64,000 nucleotides of DNA from an uncultured Bacillota bacterium. GTDB lineage: Bacteria; Bacillota; Dethiobacteria; DTU022; UBA8154. Under the pieces are notes generated by a model that was given only the letters and a program-made list of their open reading frames with translations, was not told the DNA's origin and did no database searches. Location of the stretch: positions 74,812 through 138,811 of the forward strand of contig CALJJZ010000035.1 of the NCBI GenBank assembly GCA_937973635.1, read 5' to 3'. Position numbers and translations under genes: made by a program. Shown here in pieces: positions 32,223 to 41,431 of the stretch. Positions within the stretch are counted from its first letter, which is position 1; the number at the start of each line of letters is the position of its first letter.

Positions 32223-34088
32223 TTAGAGCATCACGCGGGCCAGCAGGCCGCCTACCAGAAAGGCGGTTACAAAGGAGCCTGTCCAGATCAGCAGGCCGTC
32301 TTTTGCCCCCCGCTCCTTCAGGATTACAAGGACAGAGGCAATACAGGGGACAAAGAGCGTAATCGCAACCAGCGCCACCAGGGTTTGCCCCGGCGCCAGC
32401 GGCAGCGCGTAAAGCCCCGCCGCGCCGAAATCGCGCCTGACGATGCCCATGATAAAAGCCGTAGCCGCCTCGGACGGCAGACCCAGCCAGTCCTGCACCA
32501 GGGGGCGGGCAAGGGCCTGAATCCGATACAATATGCCTGACAGTTCCATAAAGCTGATTAGCAACGCTCCCACCGCAAAAAGGGGCGCCGCTTCTTTAAG
32601 GAAATGGACGGTACGCATATACGTTTTGCGTAAAATATTGCCCGGCCGGGGCAAACGCAAAAGAGGCAGGTCTATGAGCAGATCGGTGGACCGCCCGGGC
32701 AGCACCTTCTCCATAACCAGGCCAAGCCCCACAAAGACGGCGCCCACAGTGGCAAGGTAGATCACCAGGTAAAGCGGGCCAAGGGGAGCAACCATGCCAA
32801 AGATAACCCCCAGCTGGGCGGAACAGGGGATAGCAATGCCCAGCAGGGCAGTGGCAATGATCCGTTCCCGCTGGGAGCCGAGCAAACGCGTTGTAATCGT
32901 AGCCATGGTAACACAGCCAAGGCCCAGGATAATGGGTATGACGGCCCTTCCGTTCAGCCCCATTTTAACCAGGAGCCTGTCCATTAAAGTAGCCACACGG
33001 GGCAGGTAACCCGAGTCCTCCATGAGGGAAAGGCTGAAGTAAAACCCGGCCACTAGGGGCATAAGCAATCCCAGCAGGTAGACCATAGTCATGGTCAGGA
33101 GGCCGTATTCGCCCGCCAGGATGTAGGCCATCAGCGACCCCGGAGTAAAGATGCGTTCTATCAGCCTTTCCACCAGGGGCACGTAGTATCCTTCCATGAC
33201 TACTTCTTCAGTAAAATCCACCACTACCTGGGCAATAAACACACCGATAAAGTAATACATGCCTATAAGGCTGAGGATTAAAAGGGGCAGACCCGTGCTT
33301 GTGCGCAGCATCATCTGTCCCAGGCGGACAGCAAAGCCGGTGCCGGCGCTGCTTTCTTTGACTACCGCCTTTACTATCTCATTAACACGGTTACGGCGGA
33401 GCAGGTAGATCTCCTCCTGCTTCCCTGCGGCCCCTTCGGGCATCTGCGGTGGTATTTCCACAGAAGGATCCTCTTCCAGGTAAAGGAGCGCTTCCCTCGC
33501 CGAGGGGAAATAAGCCAGGAGAGGTGCCAGCAGAGCATCGACCTGACTGACCCTTTTACCCCGGGAGGCCCCGGCCAGGGCTGCCTTTACTTCCTCCAGC
33601 CCCTCTCCCCTGACAGCTACAGTAGGAATGACAGGCACTCCCAGCTCCTCTGCCAAAACCCGATGGTCGATTTCTATCCCGTTTTGCTGCGCTTCATCCA
33701 CCATGTTCAGGGCCACAACCAGGGGTATGCCCATATCAATGAGCTGCTGCGTAAGGAAAAGATCCCTTTCCAGGTGCATGGCATTTACAATATTAATAAT
33801 TATATCGGCCTGCAGGATGACATCCCGGGCCACCCTCTCCTCGTCATTAAACGAAGAAACGCCGTAAATCCCGGGCGTATCCAGCAACAGGTCCTCTCCC
33901 AGCGCGCTCTGGCTGATCTCCACAGTCGTGCCGGGAAAATTGGAGACCTCTACATAACGGTTGGTTAAAGCATTAAAAATAACAGACTTTCCTACATTGG
34001 GGTTGCCGGCAAGGACAATAACCCTCTTGCCGCTTTTGCCCCCAAACTCTCTGGCCAGCTTCTTATTGTTAATCCGCGTCAGCACCAC
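32223..34088 (-). CDS. feoB: Ferrous iron transporter FeoB
   Basis: The GTPase-linked ferrous iron permease, 621 residues, shorter than the E. coli protein. The N-terminal G domain shows G1 AGNPNVGKS, G2 NFPGTTVE, G3 DTPG and G4 NMVD. The C-terminal half has several membrane helices with the two Gate regions (SLMEDSGYLPRVATLMD, GLGCVTMATITTRLLGSQRERI). It acts in the cytoplasmic membrane with FeoA, whose gene lies 113 bases upstream; the pair is preceded by Fur-type boxes. Confidence 0.97.
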   Translation of the reverse strand: MVLTRINNKKLAREFGGKSGKRVIVLAGNPNVGKSVIFNALTNRYVEVSNFPGTTVEISQSALGEDLLLDTPGIYGVSSFNDEERVARDVILQADIIINIVNAMHLERDLFLTQQLIDMGIPLVVALNMVDEAQQNGIEIDHRVLAEELGVPVIPTVAVRGEGLEEVKAALAGASRGKRVSQVDALLAPLLAYFPSAREALLYLEEDPSVEIPPQMPEGAAGKQEEIYLLRRNRVNEIVKAVVKESSAGTGFAVRLGQMMLRTSTGLPLLILSLIGMYYFIGVFIAQVVVDFTEEVVMEGYYVPLVERLIERIFTPGSLMAYILAGEYGLLTMTMVYLLGLLMPLVAGFYFSLSLMEDSGYLPRVATLMDRLLVKMGLNGRAVIPIILGLGCVTMATITTRLLGSQRERIIATALLGIAIPCSAQLGVIFGMVAPLGPLYLVIYLATVGAVFVGLGLVMEKVLPGRSTDLLIDLPLLRLPRPGNILRKTYMRTVHFLKEAAPLFAVGALLISFMELSGILYRIQALARPLVQDWLGLPSEAATAFIMGIVRRDFGAAGLYALPLAPGQTLVALVAITLFVPCIASVLVILKERGAKDGLLIWTGSFVTAFLVGGLLARVML

Positions 34089-34201
34089 GGCACGTTCCCG
34101 CCTTCCCCCGACCCATCACTATCATGTTTGGCTGTGCCTATTTTTATGCCGAAAATTAATAAGTTAGAAGCCCTGAAGCCCTAATGAAGCAATAATAATG
34201 A

Positions 34202-34420
34202 TCAGGCCGGTTCTACGGTAATACGCCGCGCCAGTCCCCTGCCGATGGCCAGTTCCTGGTGCCCCCGGCGAATAACCACCGGCCCGTAAGGCAGTTTCTC
34301 GGTGCAGGTTATCTCCGTTCCTTCCGTCACGCCAAAACGGATAGCCTTAACCCGCATCTGCGGGTCTTCAATATTTTTAATAATCAATTTTTCTCCTGTT
34401 TTTGCCTGCTCCAGCGTCAT
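34202..34420 (-). CDS. feoA: Ferrous iron transport protein FeoA
   Basis: A 72-residue SH3-like FeoA protein (MTLEQAKTGEKLIIKNIEDP, ARRITVEPA at the end) that supports FeoB. The ATG at 34420 follows AAGGAGG ten bases upstream and fits the family length; the ORF-track start at 34501 is too long. Two Fur-type palindromes lie upstream. Confidence 0.93.
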   Translation of the reverse strand: MTLEQAKTGEKLIIKNIEDPQMRVKAIRFGVTEGTEITCTEKLPYGPVVIRRGHQELAIGRGLARRITVEPA

Positions 34421-34510
34421 CTGATTCAAACCTCCTTCAGCAGTATATGCACACCGGAGGGATTTGGGGAAGGCCCGCCGGTTTGGAAATTGGCTTAACA
34501 TTTTTAATAT

Positions 34511-34525
34511 TGATAACTATTATCA
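34511..34525. promoter_or_regulatory. Fur box upstream of feoA
   Basis: TGATAACTATTATCA differs at one position from the 7-1-7 Fur consensus TGATAATNATTATCA. It predicts repression of feoAB by iron-loaded Fur. Confidence 0.75.
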
Positions 34526-34573
34526 GTAGTTGCGAAAAAAATAATCCAAAACCCATGCAATAACCACATACAA

Positions 34574-34588
34574 TGAGACCTATTCTCA
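34574..34588. promoter_or_regulatory. Second Fur-like palindrome upstream of feoA
   Basis: TGAGACCTATTCTCA has the same layout as the first box (TGA-A-CTATT-TCA shared) and starts 63 bases away, about six helical turns, so two dimers could bind the same face. Confidence 0.5.
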
Positions 34589-34622
34589 CTTAATTAAATC
34601 TTATCCCGAAAAAGCCCCCTTG

Positions 34623-35723
34623 TCAAGGTTTTTTTCGGGCAGAAATTTTTTCCTCCAGAGGCTCGAAGACCACGCTGTAAATCAGCTGTTCCAGGGCCTC
34701 CTCGCCGGGGAGACGGCCGGTTTTAATGCGCAGATCCACTTCTTTTAGTTCAGCAAGCAGGTACGGTAAAGAGGCGGCAGGGAAATTGGTCAACTGTTCC
34801 TGCAGCCTGGCCGCCACGAACGGGGGCACCTGCAGAGCGGCGGCCATCTTTCCGGGCGCCAGCCCCTGTTCCTGCAGGAGCCGGGCACGGTATAACAGGC
34901 GGAAATGGCGTATAATTAAAGCGAGGATACGCAGCGGCGGTTCATTCCGCCGACGTATTTTATGGAAATGGTAGAGGGCAGCCACGGCATTTTTTTTCCC
35001 CAGCTCGTCCACCAAGCTAAAAACATCGCCCTGAAGATTCTCTGAAACCAGCATCTCCACATGGGAAGATTCGATTCTCCGGCCATGCTCAAGGAAAAGG
35101 AGCAGTTTGTCCAGCTCGCGGCGCAGCAGGTCAAGGTTCTCACCGCTTCTTTCCAGGAGCAGCGCCAGTGCAGCCGCGTCTATTTCCTTGTCCCCTTTTT
35201 TCAGTTCGTCGCGTGCCCAGCGGGCCAGGGCAGCACCCTTGAGCGGGGGGAAATCCACTAGCACCCCCTGTGCCTCCAGGTATTTAATCAGTTTCCTGCG
35301 CCTGTCCACCTCCGGCACAGAAAAGATAAGCAGCGTCTCTTCCAGCCCGGCAGCAAGAACTGAGGCCAGCCATGCTTCCGTAGGAAGATCATCCCGGGAG
35401 CCGCTTTTTCCGGGAAGAGGCTCCCCTCCATCTCCGGCAGCGGCTTTCTTCTTAGTCTCAGAGCCAAAATAGGGCGCATCTTTGACCAGCAGGACACGGC
35501 CCCGGCCAAAGATAGTGAGCTGGGCCACCTCCTGCAGCAGCTCTCTCCAGGGCACCTTTTTGCCGTCAATCCTCAGCAAATCGGGCGCAGCCCCCTTTTG
35601 AGCCAGCAGCTCCAGCATGATGCCCAGCAGCTCCTCTTTCAGCGTCTCCTCGGCGCCGACAAAAAGATAAAGGGGGCGCAGTTTTCCCTTTTTCAATTCC
35701 AGCCTGGCCTGACGATAGTCCAT
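34623..35723 (-). CDS. holA: DNA polymerase III delta subunit
   Basis: The clamp-loader delta subunit, 366 residues. MDYRQARLELKKGKLRPLYLFVGAE is the usual start. The AAA+-like N-terminal half lacks a P-loop, as expected for delta, and the C-terminal collar domain follows. AGGAGG lies five bases before the ATG. In many Firmicutes holA lies next to rpsT; here feoAB and its zinc-ribbon gene separate them. Confidence 0.93.
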   Translation of the reverse strand: MDYRQARLELKKGKLRPLYLFVGAEETLKEELLGIMLELLAQKGAAPDLLRIDGKKVPWRELLQEVAQLTIFGRGRVLLVKDAPYFGSETKKKAAAGDGGEPLPGKSGSRDDLPTEAWLASVLAAGLEETLLIFSVPEVDRRRKLIKYLEAQGVLVDFPPLKGAALARWARDELKKGDKEIDAAALALLLERSGENLDLLRRELDKLLLFLEHGRRIESSHVEMLVSENLQGDVFSLVDELGKKNAVAALYHFHKIRRRNEPPLRILALIIRHFRLLYRARLLQEQGLAPGKMAAALQVPPFVAARLQEQLTNFPAASLPYLLAELKEVDLRIKTGRLPGEEALEQLIYSVVFEPLEEKISARKKP

Positions 35724-35804
35724 CTTTACCTCCTGTGGCCAAAATGCCCCGTCCTGCTTTGAGGTTAGTATTCTCCCTGTATCGCCTTTATTCCTCCTTG
35801 CCGT

Positions 35805-37523
35805 TTAATCACCTTTCCAGGAGGGGACCATACAGACAGGGAGCTCGGCGGCACAGTCATAGTGCCCTTCTTCACCCGGCTGAGGCTGCAGCAGGGGTTC
35901 TTGCAGGGAAGCAGGAATGGAGATGCCCATGGCCAAATAAGCGCCGGCCAGGTGCTGGCGGAAAAGGACTTCAAAGGGTGCCGCCAAGTGATAGGGCATG
36001 CTGTCCACCCACCAGGTGAAATCGCTGCCTTCAGCTTTATAGATGCTGCCCATGGCCTTTTGCAGAGCATGGGGCGCAGGGGACTTTGCCGCCCACTTTT
36101 GCACAGCCTGCCGCGTTTCCAGGAGGCGATTCCAGATCCTGTTTTTATGCTCTGTGCCAATCCAGCGTGCCAGGTTATGGTCAACCCATGAACCGGTAGC
36201 CAGGTGGGTGATCCTTCTTTTGGGCGGGTTTTCGGCCAGGTAAGCGGCCACTGTAACCGTTTTAAGATAAGGGTCGGCAGCAAGCTTGCCATAGAGGGCG
36301 TGGAGAAACTCGTTTTTCTCGCCGGCATACCACTCCCACGCGTTCTCCCCGTCCAGGGCGATGGTCACAAGGTAATTCCCGCTGCTCCCCTGCAATTTTT
36401 CCCGGATTACCTGCAGGCGGTGCACCAGATCCCCTGCTGCAGCGTGGGCCGACATATGCTGATAAACAAAGCCAATCCGGTCGGAAAGGTGATGGTCCCG
36501 GAAAATTATGGGCAGCTCCACCCCTTCACCGCAGGCCAGATAGGGCTGGTAAAGGACTTCGGGGTTCAAGACATGTCCATATCCGTCCCGGTAGATCTCC
36601 AGATCCAGGGAACGGGCCAGAATCTGTTCATCGGTAATGGTCCACTTCAGACCCAGATCCGCCAGAAGAGGGAGGGTTTCCGGGCTGACTGCCATTTCCG
36701 GCGGCCAAAAACCGCACGCTTCCGCGTCAAAGAGCCGTCGGTACTGGCTTAAAGCCATCTCCACCTGTGCCCTGGCATCTTCGGGAAAAGCAAAACGCTG
36801 CGGCAAAGCCAGGCCGGGCGTGGCGCGCAGCGCCGTGTAGTTGTCCACCAAAAGAGGGATAATGGGATGATAATAAGCTGTGGTTATGATCTCTATCTGC
36901 CCTTTTTTTTGCAGGCGGCGGTGCACAGGGATAACGTCTTCCATCAGGGAAAAATGGTACTTCAACAATTCTTCCTTTTCCTTTTCCGAAAAGTTGCGGC
37001 CTTTAAGCTCAAGGCCATGCAAAAAAGCATCCTGTCTGCGGATCTCCGGGTCAATCCAGACCAGGTTAAACCAGACCTGCAGATCAAGGTAATCCTGCAC
37101 AGTGTACCGCTGCCGCGCCCTTTCTATCTCCTCCGGCCCCGGGGCATGGAGGCCGCGTCTTTCCAGGAGCTGCCGGTAATAGGGGTATCTGGCAATTACC
37201 CGGTCATGCTGAATATCAAAATAATGGCGCAGCAGGAAAGATTGCTCTCGGGCATCAAGTTCCCGCGCCTTTTTCATTACCGCCAGGTAAAGATCTGCAG
37301 CCCCCTCCTCCAGGTAACCCTCGAGCTGCGCCAAAAGAGAAGGGCTCAAGCTGAAAGTGGCCCTGATCTCCAGGTACTGCTCCAGGAGAGAGGCCATGCG
37401 CAGATAATCCTTGGCGGCATGGAGCCTTACCCAGGGCATAATAAAAAGGCCCCGTTGCTCGTCCCGATAATAGGGCTGGTGCTGGTTCCAGACAAAGGCA
37501 ACATGGAGGATTTTTTCTGTCAC
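35805..37523 (-). CDS. Glycoside hydrolase family 57 protein (amylase/amylopullulanase-like)
   Basis: A cytoplasmic GH57 enzyme, 572 residues, no signal peptide. VAFVWNQHQPYYRDEQ is the GH57 N-terminal motif; the nucleophile Glu is expected in CGFWPPEMAVS, and the acid/base Asp in TIALDGENAWEWY. This layout matches the GH57 alpha-amylase/amylopullulanase branch, acting on alpha-1,4 and perhaps alpha-1,6 bonds. The start is GTG at 37523. It is divergent from DUF4912 and the GH57 branching enzyme, with which it forms a second alpha-glucan locus. Confidence 0.9.
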   Translation of the reverse strand: MTEKILHVAFVWNQHQPYYRDEQRGLFIMPWVRLHAAKDYLRMASLLEQYLEIRATFSLSPSLLAQLEGYLEEGAADLYLAVMKKARELDAREQSFLLRHYFDIQHDRVIARYPYYRQLLERRGLHAPGPEEIERARQRYTVQDYLDLQVWFNLVWIDPEIRRQDAFLHGLELKGRNFSEKEKEELLKYHFSLMEDVIPVHRRLQKKGQIEIITTAYYHPIIPLLVDNYTALRATPGLALPQRFAFPEDARAQVEMALSQYRRLFDAEACGFWPPEMAVSPETLPLLADLGLKWTITDEQILARSLDLEIYRDGYGHVLNPEVLYQPYLACGEGVELPIIFRDHHLSDRIGFVYQHMSAHAAAGDLVHRLQVIREKLQGSSGNYLVTIALDGENAWEWYAGEKNEFLHALYGKLAADPYLKTVTVAAYLAENPPKRRITHLATGSWVDHNLARWIGTEHKNRIWNRLLETRQAVQKWAAKSPAPHALQKAMGSIYKAEGSDFTWWVDSMPYHLAAPFEVLFRQHLAGAYLAMGISIPASLQEPLLQPQPGEEGHYDCAAELPVCMVPSWKGD

Positions 37524-37701
37524 CTGCTTACCCTCTTTCTTATTGCGGCCATCGTTTTTTCCCCTTTGCCGAGCATACTCTAAAAAACAAACTTAGCTTT
37601 CCCTTACGGTTTTTTTTTATACTGCTCTGTGCCGCGGCTATAAATATCCTTTTTAGGGGTTATAATAGCTGCAGGGAAAAGAAAAAGGGGTGATTTTAAA
37701 A

Positions 37702-38241
37702 GTGCGTGCAAGCGCCGTCGAAGGGCTGTCCCCGGCAGAAAAGCTCCCTTTATTTTATGGAAAAGATCGGCTGATTCTGCTTACGCGGGACCCGTACTGG
37801 CTTTATACTTACTGGGAGGTTACCCCTGCCGCAAGGCAGCGCCTGGAAAAGGAAGGGCAGCGCTGCTGGGAACACCTCAGTCTGGCCCTGAGGGTAAAAC
37901 GTTATGCCGACTCCGCCATGCTCAAGGAGGAGAGCTGTTACCATCTTCCCATAAACCATACTGCCGACAACTGGTGTCTAGAAGTAGGCGTGCCGGACCG
38001 TTATTACCAGGTTGAACTGGGAGCACAGGTTCCGGGAAAAGGTTTTATCGCCCTGCTTTGTTCCAATATGGTCAAAACGCCCCGCGATGAGATGAGCAGC
38101 CTCATTGATGAAAACTGGCGTCTGCCGGACTGGCAGGCAAAGCGCCTTTACCGCCGCATCACCCGGGGCAGTATCAGCTCCCTGGAAATGTCCGCGTGGG
38201 GCGGGGGCAGTATCATTCCTGAGAGGAGAGAAAAAAATTGA
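37702..38241 (+). CDS. DUF4912 protein
   Basis: A 179-residue protein of the DUF4912 family (LILLTRDPYWLYTYWEVTPAAR, YHLPINHTADNWCLEVGVPDR, FIALLCSNMVKTPRDEMSS). These proteins occur next to GH57 branching enzymes in thermophilic bacteria and may act as a carbohydrate-binding or assembly partner; the role is not established. GTG at 37702 with AAGGGGTG upstream was chosen over GTG 37690. Its stop overlaps the TTG of the GH57 gene (TTGA), so translation is coupled. Confidence 0.87.
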   Translation: MRASAVEGLSPAEKLPLFYGKDRLILLTRDPYWLYTYWEVTPAARQRLEKEGQRCWEHLSLALRVKRYADSAMLKEESCYHLPINHTADNWCLEVGVPDRYYQVELGAQVPGKGFIALLCSNMVKTPRDEMSSLIDENWRLPDWQAKRLYRRITRGSISSLEMSAWGGGSIIPERREKN

Positions 38242-39881
38242 CGCCGGGAGGCTATCTCGCTTTTATTTTCCATGCCCATCTTCCTTATGTGCGCCATCCC
38301 GAGTACCAGCAGTCGCTGGAGGAAAAATGGTTTTTTGAGGCCCTGACCGAGTGTTACATTCCCCTGCTGCGCGTTTTCCAGGGTCTTGCCGCCGACCATA
38401 TAGATTATGCCGTTACTTTTTCCCTTTCTCCCACCTTGTTGTCCATGCTGGAAGATCCTTTCCTGCAGGAACGCTATGCCACTTACCTGGCCGGCCTGCA
38501 GGAGCTGGCCCGTAAAGAAGAAGCCAGGACAGCGGGAGACCCGCTGTTTTCGCCCTTGGCTGCCATGTACCGGGAGAGGCTCGATTATGCCGCCTATCTT
38601 TTCCATGAAAAATATGCCAAACGCCTGGTCAACGCCTTCCGCGAGCTGCAGGACCAGGGCAAAGTGGAAATTATTACTTCGGCAGCCACCCACGGTTACC
38701 TGCCCCTTCTGGCCGTACAGCGGGAAGCGGTTTACGCCCAGCTGGTAACGGGCATTGATTGCTACCGCCAAATTTTCGGCACCCCCCCCCGCGGCATCTG
38801 GCTGCCGGAATGTGCCTATGACCCGGTACTGGAAGATATACTGGGCGAGCTGGGGCTGCAATATTTCGTTACAGCTACCCACGGCGTCCTCTACGCCAGC
38901 CCCCGCCCCAAATACGGCGTTTACAGCCCTATCCTGACCCCAGGAGGCCTGGCCGCCTTCGGGCGGGATCCGGAAACATCACACCAGGTGTGGAGCGCCA
39001 AGGAAGGTTATCCCGGTGACTACTTCTACCGCGAGTTTTACCGCGACATCGGTTACGACCTGGAGATGGAGTATATCGGCGAGCACCTCCATCCCGCCTA
39101 CCTGCGCGGCAATACCGGCTTTAAGTATTATCGCATTACCGGGCCCGGCGAACACAAGGAGGTCTATAACCAACGGCTGGCCCTGCAAAAAGCATGGGAT
39201 CATGCGGCCAACTTCAAATTTAACCGGGAAAAACAGCTTGAATACTACGGCGGAGTAATGGACCGCCCGCCGCTGGTAGTAGCCCCGTATGATGCGGAGC
39301 TGTTTGGCCACTGGTGGTTTGAAGGTCCCCAGTGGCTGGATTACCTCTGCCGTATGTTGCACGGTCAACAGTTCTTGCAGCTGATCACTCCCGGCCAGTA
39401 CCTGGATCAGGGTTATACGCTGCAACTATCTACGCCCAATATCTCCAGCTGGGGCGATAAAGGATATCATGAAGTCTGGCTCAACGCCAGAAATGACTGG
39501 CTCTACCGGCACCTGCACCATGCCGCAGAAAGGATGATCGAGATGGCTACCGGCCACCCCCGGGCCGAAGGGGCCGTCAAGGAAGCCCTCACCCAGGCTG
39601 CCCGGGAGCTGCTGCTGGCCCAAAGCAGTGACTGGCCTTTTATCATGACGGCCGGGACCATGGACCGTTACGCCGAGACCCGCGTCAGTAAGCACCTGCT
39701 CCGCTTCCTGGCTCTGGACCGCCAGATCCGGGAAGAAAAGATCGATCTGCCTTGGCTGCGCTCTATTGCCGCCGCCGACAACCTCTTTCCCGAACTCGAT
39801 TACCGGGTTTTCCAGAGCCTGGAGTCTACGGTGCCGGTGGAAAAAGGGGAGCTGGAAAAAGCGGGCAGTAAAAGGGCGTAA
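38238..39881 (+). CDS. GH57 1,4-alpha-glucan branching enzyme
   Basis: A GH57/DUF1957 protein of 547 residues, same layout as the Thermus and Thermococcus branching enzymes: FIFHAHLPYVRHPEYQQ at the N-terminus, nucleophile Glu in GIWLPECAYDPVLEDIL, catalytic Asp in VVAPYDAELFGHWWFEGP. It forms alpha-1,6 branches by transferring alpha-1,4 chains. It is coupled to DUF4912 by a TTGA overlap. A second, unrelated branching enzyme (GH13 GlgB) is encoded 20 kb away. Confidence 0.92.
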   Translation: MTPGGYLAFIFHAHLPYVRHPEYQQSLEEKWFFEALTECYIPLLRVFQGLAADHIDYAVTFSLSPTLLSMLEDPFLQERYATYLAGLQELARKEEARTAGDPLFSPLAAMYRERLDYAAYLFHEKYAKRLVNAFRELQDQGKVEIITSAATHGYLPLLAVQREAVYAQLVTGIDCYRQIFGTPPRGIWLPECAYDPVLEDILGELGLQYFVTATHGVLYASPRPKYGVYSPILTPGGLAAFGRDPETSHQVWSAKEGYPGDYFYREFYRDIGYDLEMEYIGEHLHPAYLRGNTGFKYYRITGPGEHKEVYNQRLALQKAWDHAANFKFNREKQLEYYGGVMDRPPLVVAPYDAELFGHWWFEGPQWLDYLCRMLHGQQFLQLITPGQYLDQGYTLQLSTPNISSWGDKGYHEVWLNARNDWLYRHLHHAAERMIEMATGHPRAEGAVKEALTQAARELLLAQSSDWPFIMTAGTMDRYAETRVSKHLLRFLALDRQIREEKIDLPWLRSIAAADNLFPELDYRVFQSLESTVPVEKGELEKAGSKRA

Positions 39882-40004
39882 ACCACAGGAGCGCGGCAGA
39901 TCCACGGCGTCCGCAGTCTTGACTTTCCCACAAATTTGGCATAAATTAAGCGGGAGGGGTTAAAAATTATGGATTAAAGATTGCCGGAGAAGGATTGTGG
40001 GCTT

Positions 40005-40673
40005 ATGTTTGGATACATGCTGGATAAAGAAGAGATGGGGTCCTACATCGGCGCCTACAAGCACGCCCAGGCCGCCTTCTCCCGGAAAGACCCCCTAGAG
40101 ATGGCAAAACTGAGCGGCACCGTGTTCGACTCTGAAAAATCCTCCTTTACCGTAACCAGCCTGGGACAAATACTGGAAGTAAAGTACCCTGAAGGCACCA
40201 TCCGTTTTGGCGGCACAGCCCTTTCCCCCAGGTGGAACTGGCGCCTCATTGTCTTAAACTATCTGGCCAGAGCCGATGCCACTCCCCTTACAGGCGAGCT
40301 CATTACCTATAAAGAGCTGGAGGGAGGCGCTGTCTTTTTCCCCGCTTTCTACAAGATGAACAACGTCCGCCTGATGGAGGCCCTCTCCGGCAAATCCCTG
40401 CCAGAGATCAAAAAAGCCTGCCTAGCCTTAAAAGCCCTATTAAAAGAGGAAGCCGATCTCAGCGCCGTCTTCCTTTTCCTGCCCAGGTTTCCCATCATGC
40501 TGAAACTCTGGTTGCCCGATGAAGAGATGGCTGGATCGGCCAATATATTATTTGATGCCAGTGCAAACCACTACCTGCATACCGAAGACATTGCCGTGGC
40601 CGTTTCCCTTATTGTGGACTTCCTTATTGACAGTATGCAGGAAGGGAGGAAGGGACAGGACCTATCCCTTTAA
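40005..40673 (+). CDS. DUF3786 protein
   Basis: A 222-residue soluble protein of the DUF3786 family, widespread in anaerobes and often near corrinoid or redox enzymes (YPEGTIRFGG, LIVLNYLARADATPLTG, LFLPRFPIMLKLWLPDEEM, ILFDASANHYLHTEDIAV). Function unknown. The ATG at 40005 with GGAGAAGGA ten bases upstream was preferred to the TTG at 39981. It converges on the FTR-like gene with 12 bases between them. Confidence 0.8.
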   Translation: MFGYMLDKEEMGSYIGAYKHAQAAFSRKDPLEMAKLSGTVFDSEKSSFTVTSLGQILEVKYPEGTIRFGGTALSPRWNWRLIVLNYLARADATPLTGELITYKELEGGAVFFPAFYKMNNVRLMEALSGKSLPEIKKACLALKALLKEEADLSAVFLFLPRFPIMLKLWLPDEEMAGSANILFDASANHYLHTEDIAVAVSLIVDFLIDSMQEGRKGQDLSL

Positions 40674-40685
40674 ATAAAAAAGCCC

Positions 40686-41060
40686 TCAGAGGCATTTGCC
40701 TTCCCGCAGCACCTCACCCTTCCGCGTATCCAGGCAGGGGCATACATTTTCCGGGATATTGTCAAAACGGCAGGGACAGTAAAAATCCCCGTACCGCCGG
40801 TACTTCTGCAGGAGCCCTTCCTTTACCAGCCCTTTATCTTCGTTAAAGACATACCCTTTGAGCCTGGCGTACGTTTCTATGCGCTCACTAATTTCCGCTT
40901 CCGGTTCCATGGGAAAGCGTTCCGCCCTGATTTCCGGCTCCGTTTCCCGGATTTCAAGGCGGGCGGCACAGATAGGGCAGATCACCTGTTTGCCCACAAA
41001 GACCTCTTCGCCATACATAAAATTTATGCGGCAAACAGGACAGTAGATTTTTAGTTTCAT
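40686..41060 (-). CDS. Ferredoxin-thioredoxin reductase catalytic-domain protein with N-terminal zinc ribbon
   Basis: A two-domain protein of 124 residues. Residues 1-40 form a zinc ribbon (YCPVCRINFMYGE and ICPICAARLEI); residues 50-124 are an FTR beta-like domain with FYCPCRFDNIPENVCPC. FTR beta uses CPC-CPC-CxC: a 4Fe-4S cluster plus a redox disulfide between the second Cys of the first CPC and the last Cys. Here the protein stops at GKCL, so the last CxC is reduced to one Cys. It starts within the glutaredoxin stop codon (TAATG), so the two are co-translated. Confidence 0.8.
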   Translation of the reverse strand: MKLKIYCPVCRINFMYGEEVFVGKQVICPICAARLEIRETEPEIRAERFPMEPEAEISERIETYARLKGYVFNEDKGLVKEGLLQKYRRYGDFYCPCRFDNIPENVCPCLDTRKGEVLREGKCL

Positions 41061-41299
41061 TAACGCAGGGCCTCCTCGATCTCCTCCGGTTTAAAGCCCT
41101 GGATCACCTTTCCGTTGATTACCAGCACAGGGAAAGAAGTCCTTCCCGTAAGCCTTTTTACTTCCTCCACAGCTTTTTTTTGCGTATCGCCGCTGATTAA
41201 GTCCACCTCAATACAGTCAAAGGCAACAGCATTTTTTTCCAGCAACTGCTTGGTCTTTTTGCACCACGGGCAGGTACTGAGGGAATAAAGCGTAATCAT
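41060..41299 (-). CDS. Glutaredoxin-family protein
   Basis: A 79-residue thioredoxin-fold protein with active-site motif CPWC in ITLYSLSTCPWCKKTKQLL, cis-Pro in TSFPVLVINGKVIQGF. NrdH/glutaredoxin-like; probably the electron-transfer partner or substrate of the FTR-like protein encoded by the overlapping gene. The ATG at 41299 was chosen over upstream GTG/TTG codons that lie too close to AAGGAG. Confidence 0.9.
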   Translation of the reverse strand: MITLYSLSTCPWCKKTKQLLEKNAVAFDCIEVDLISGDTQKKAVEEVKRLTGRTSFPVLVINGKVIQGFKPEEIEEALR

Positions 41300-41431
41300 G
41301 ACAGCCAACACTCCTTCGCAAATTAATTAAGGCCCGGCACAGGATCAAAACTAAATTTAAAGCATAACTTTATTGTTGATTATTATACAATAATAATTTG
41401 CCGCATGGCAAGGGTAACAGCAAAAAACAGG

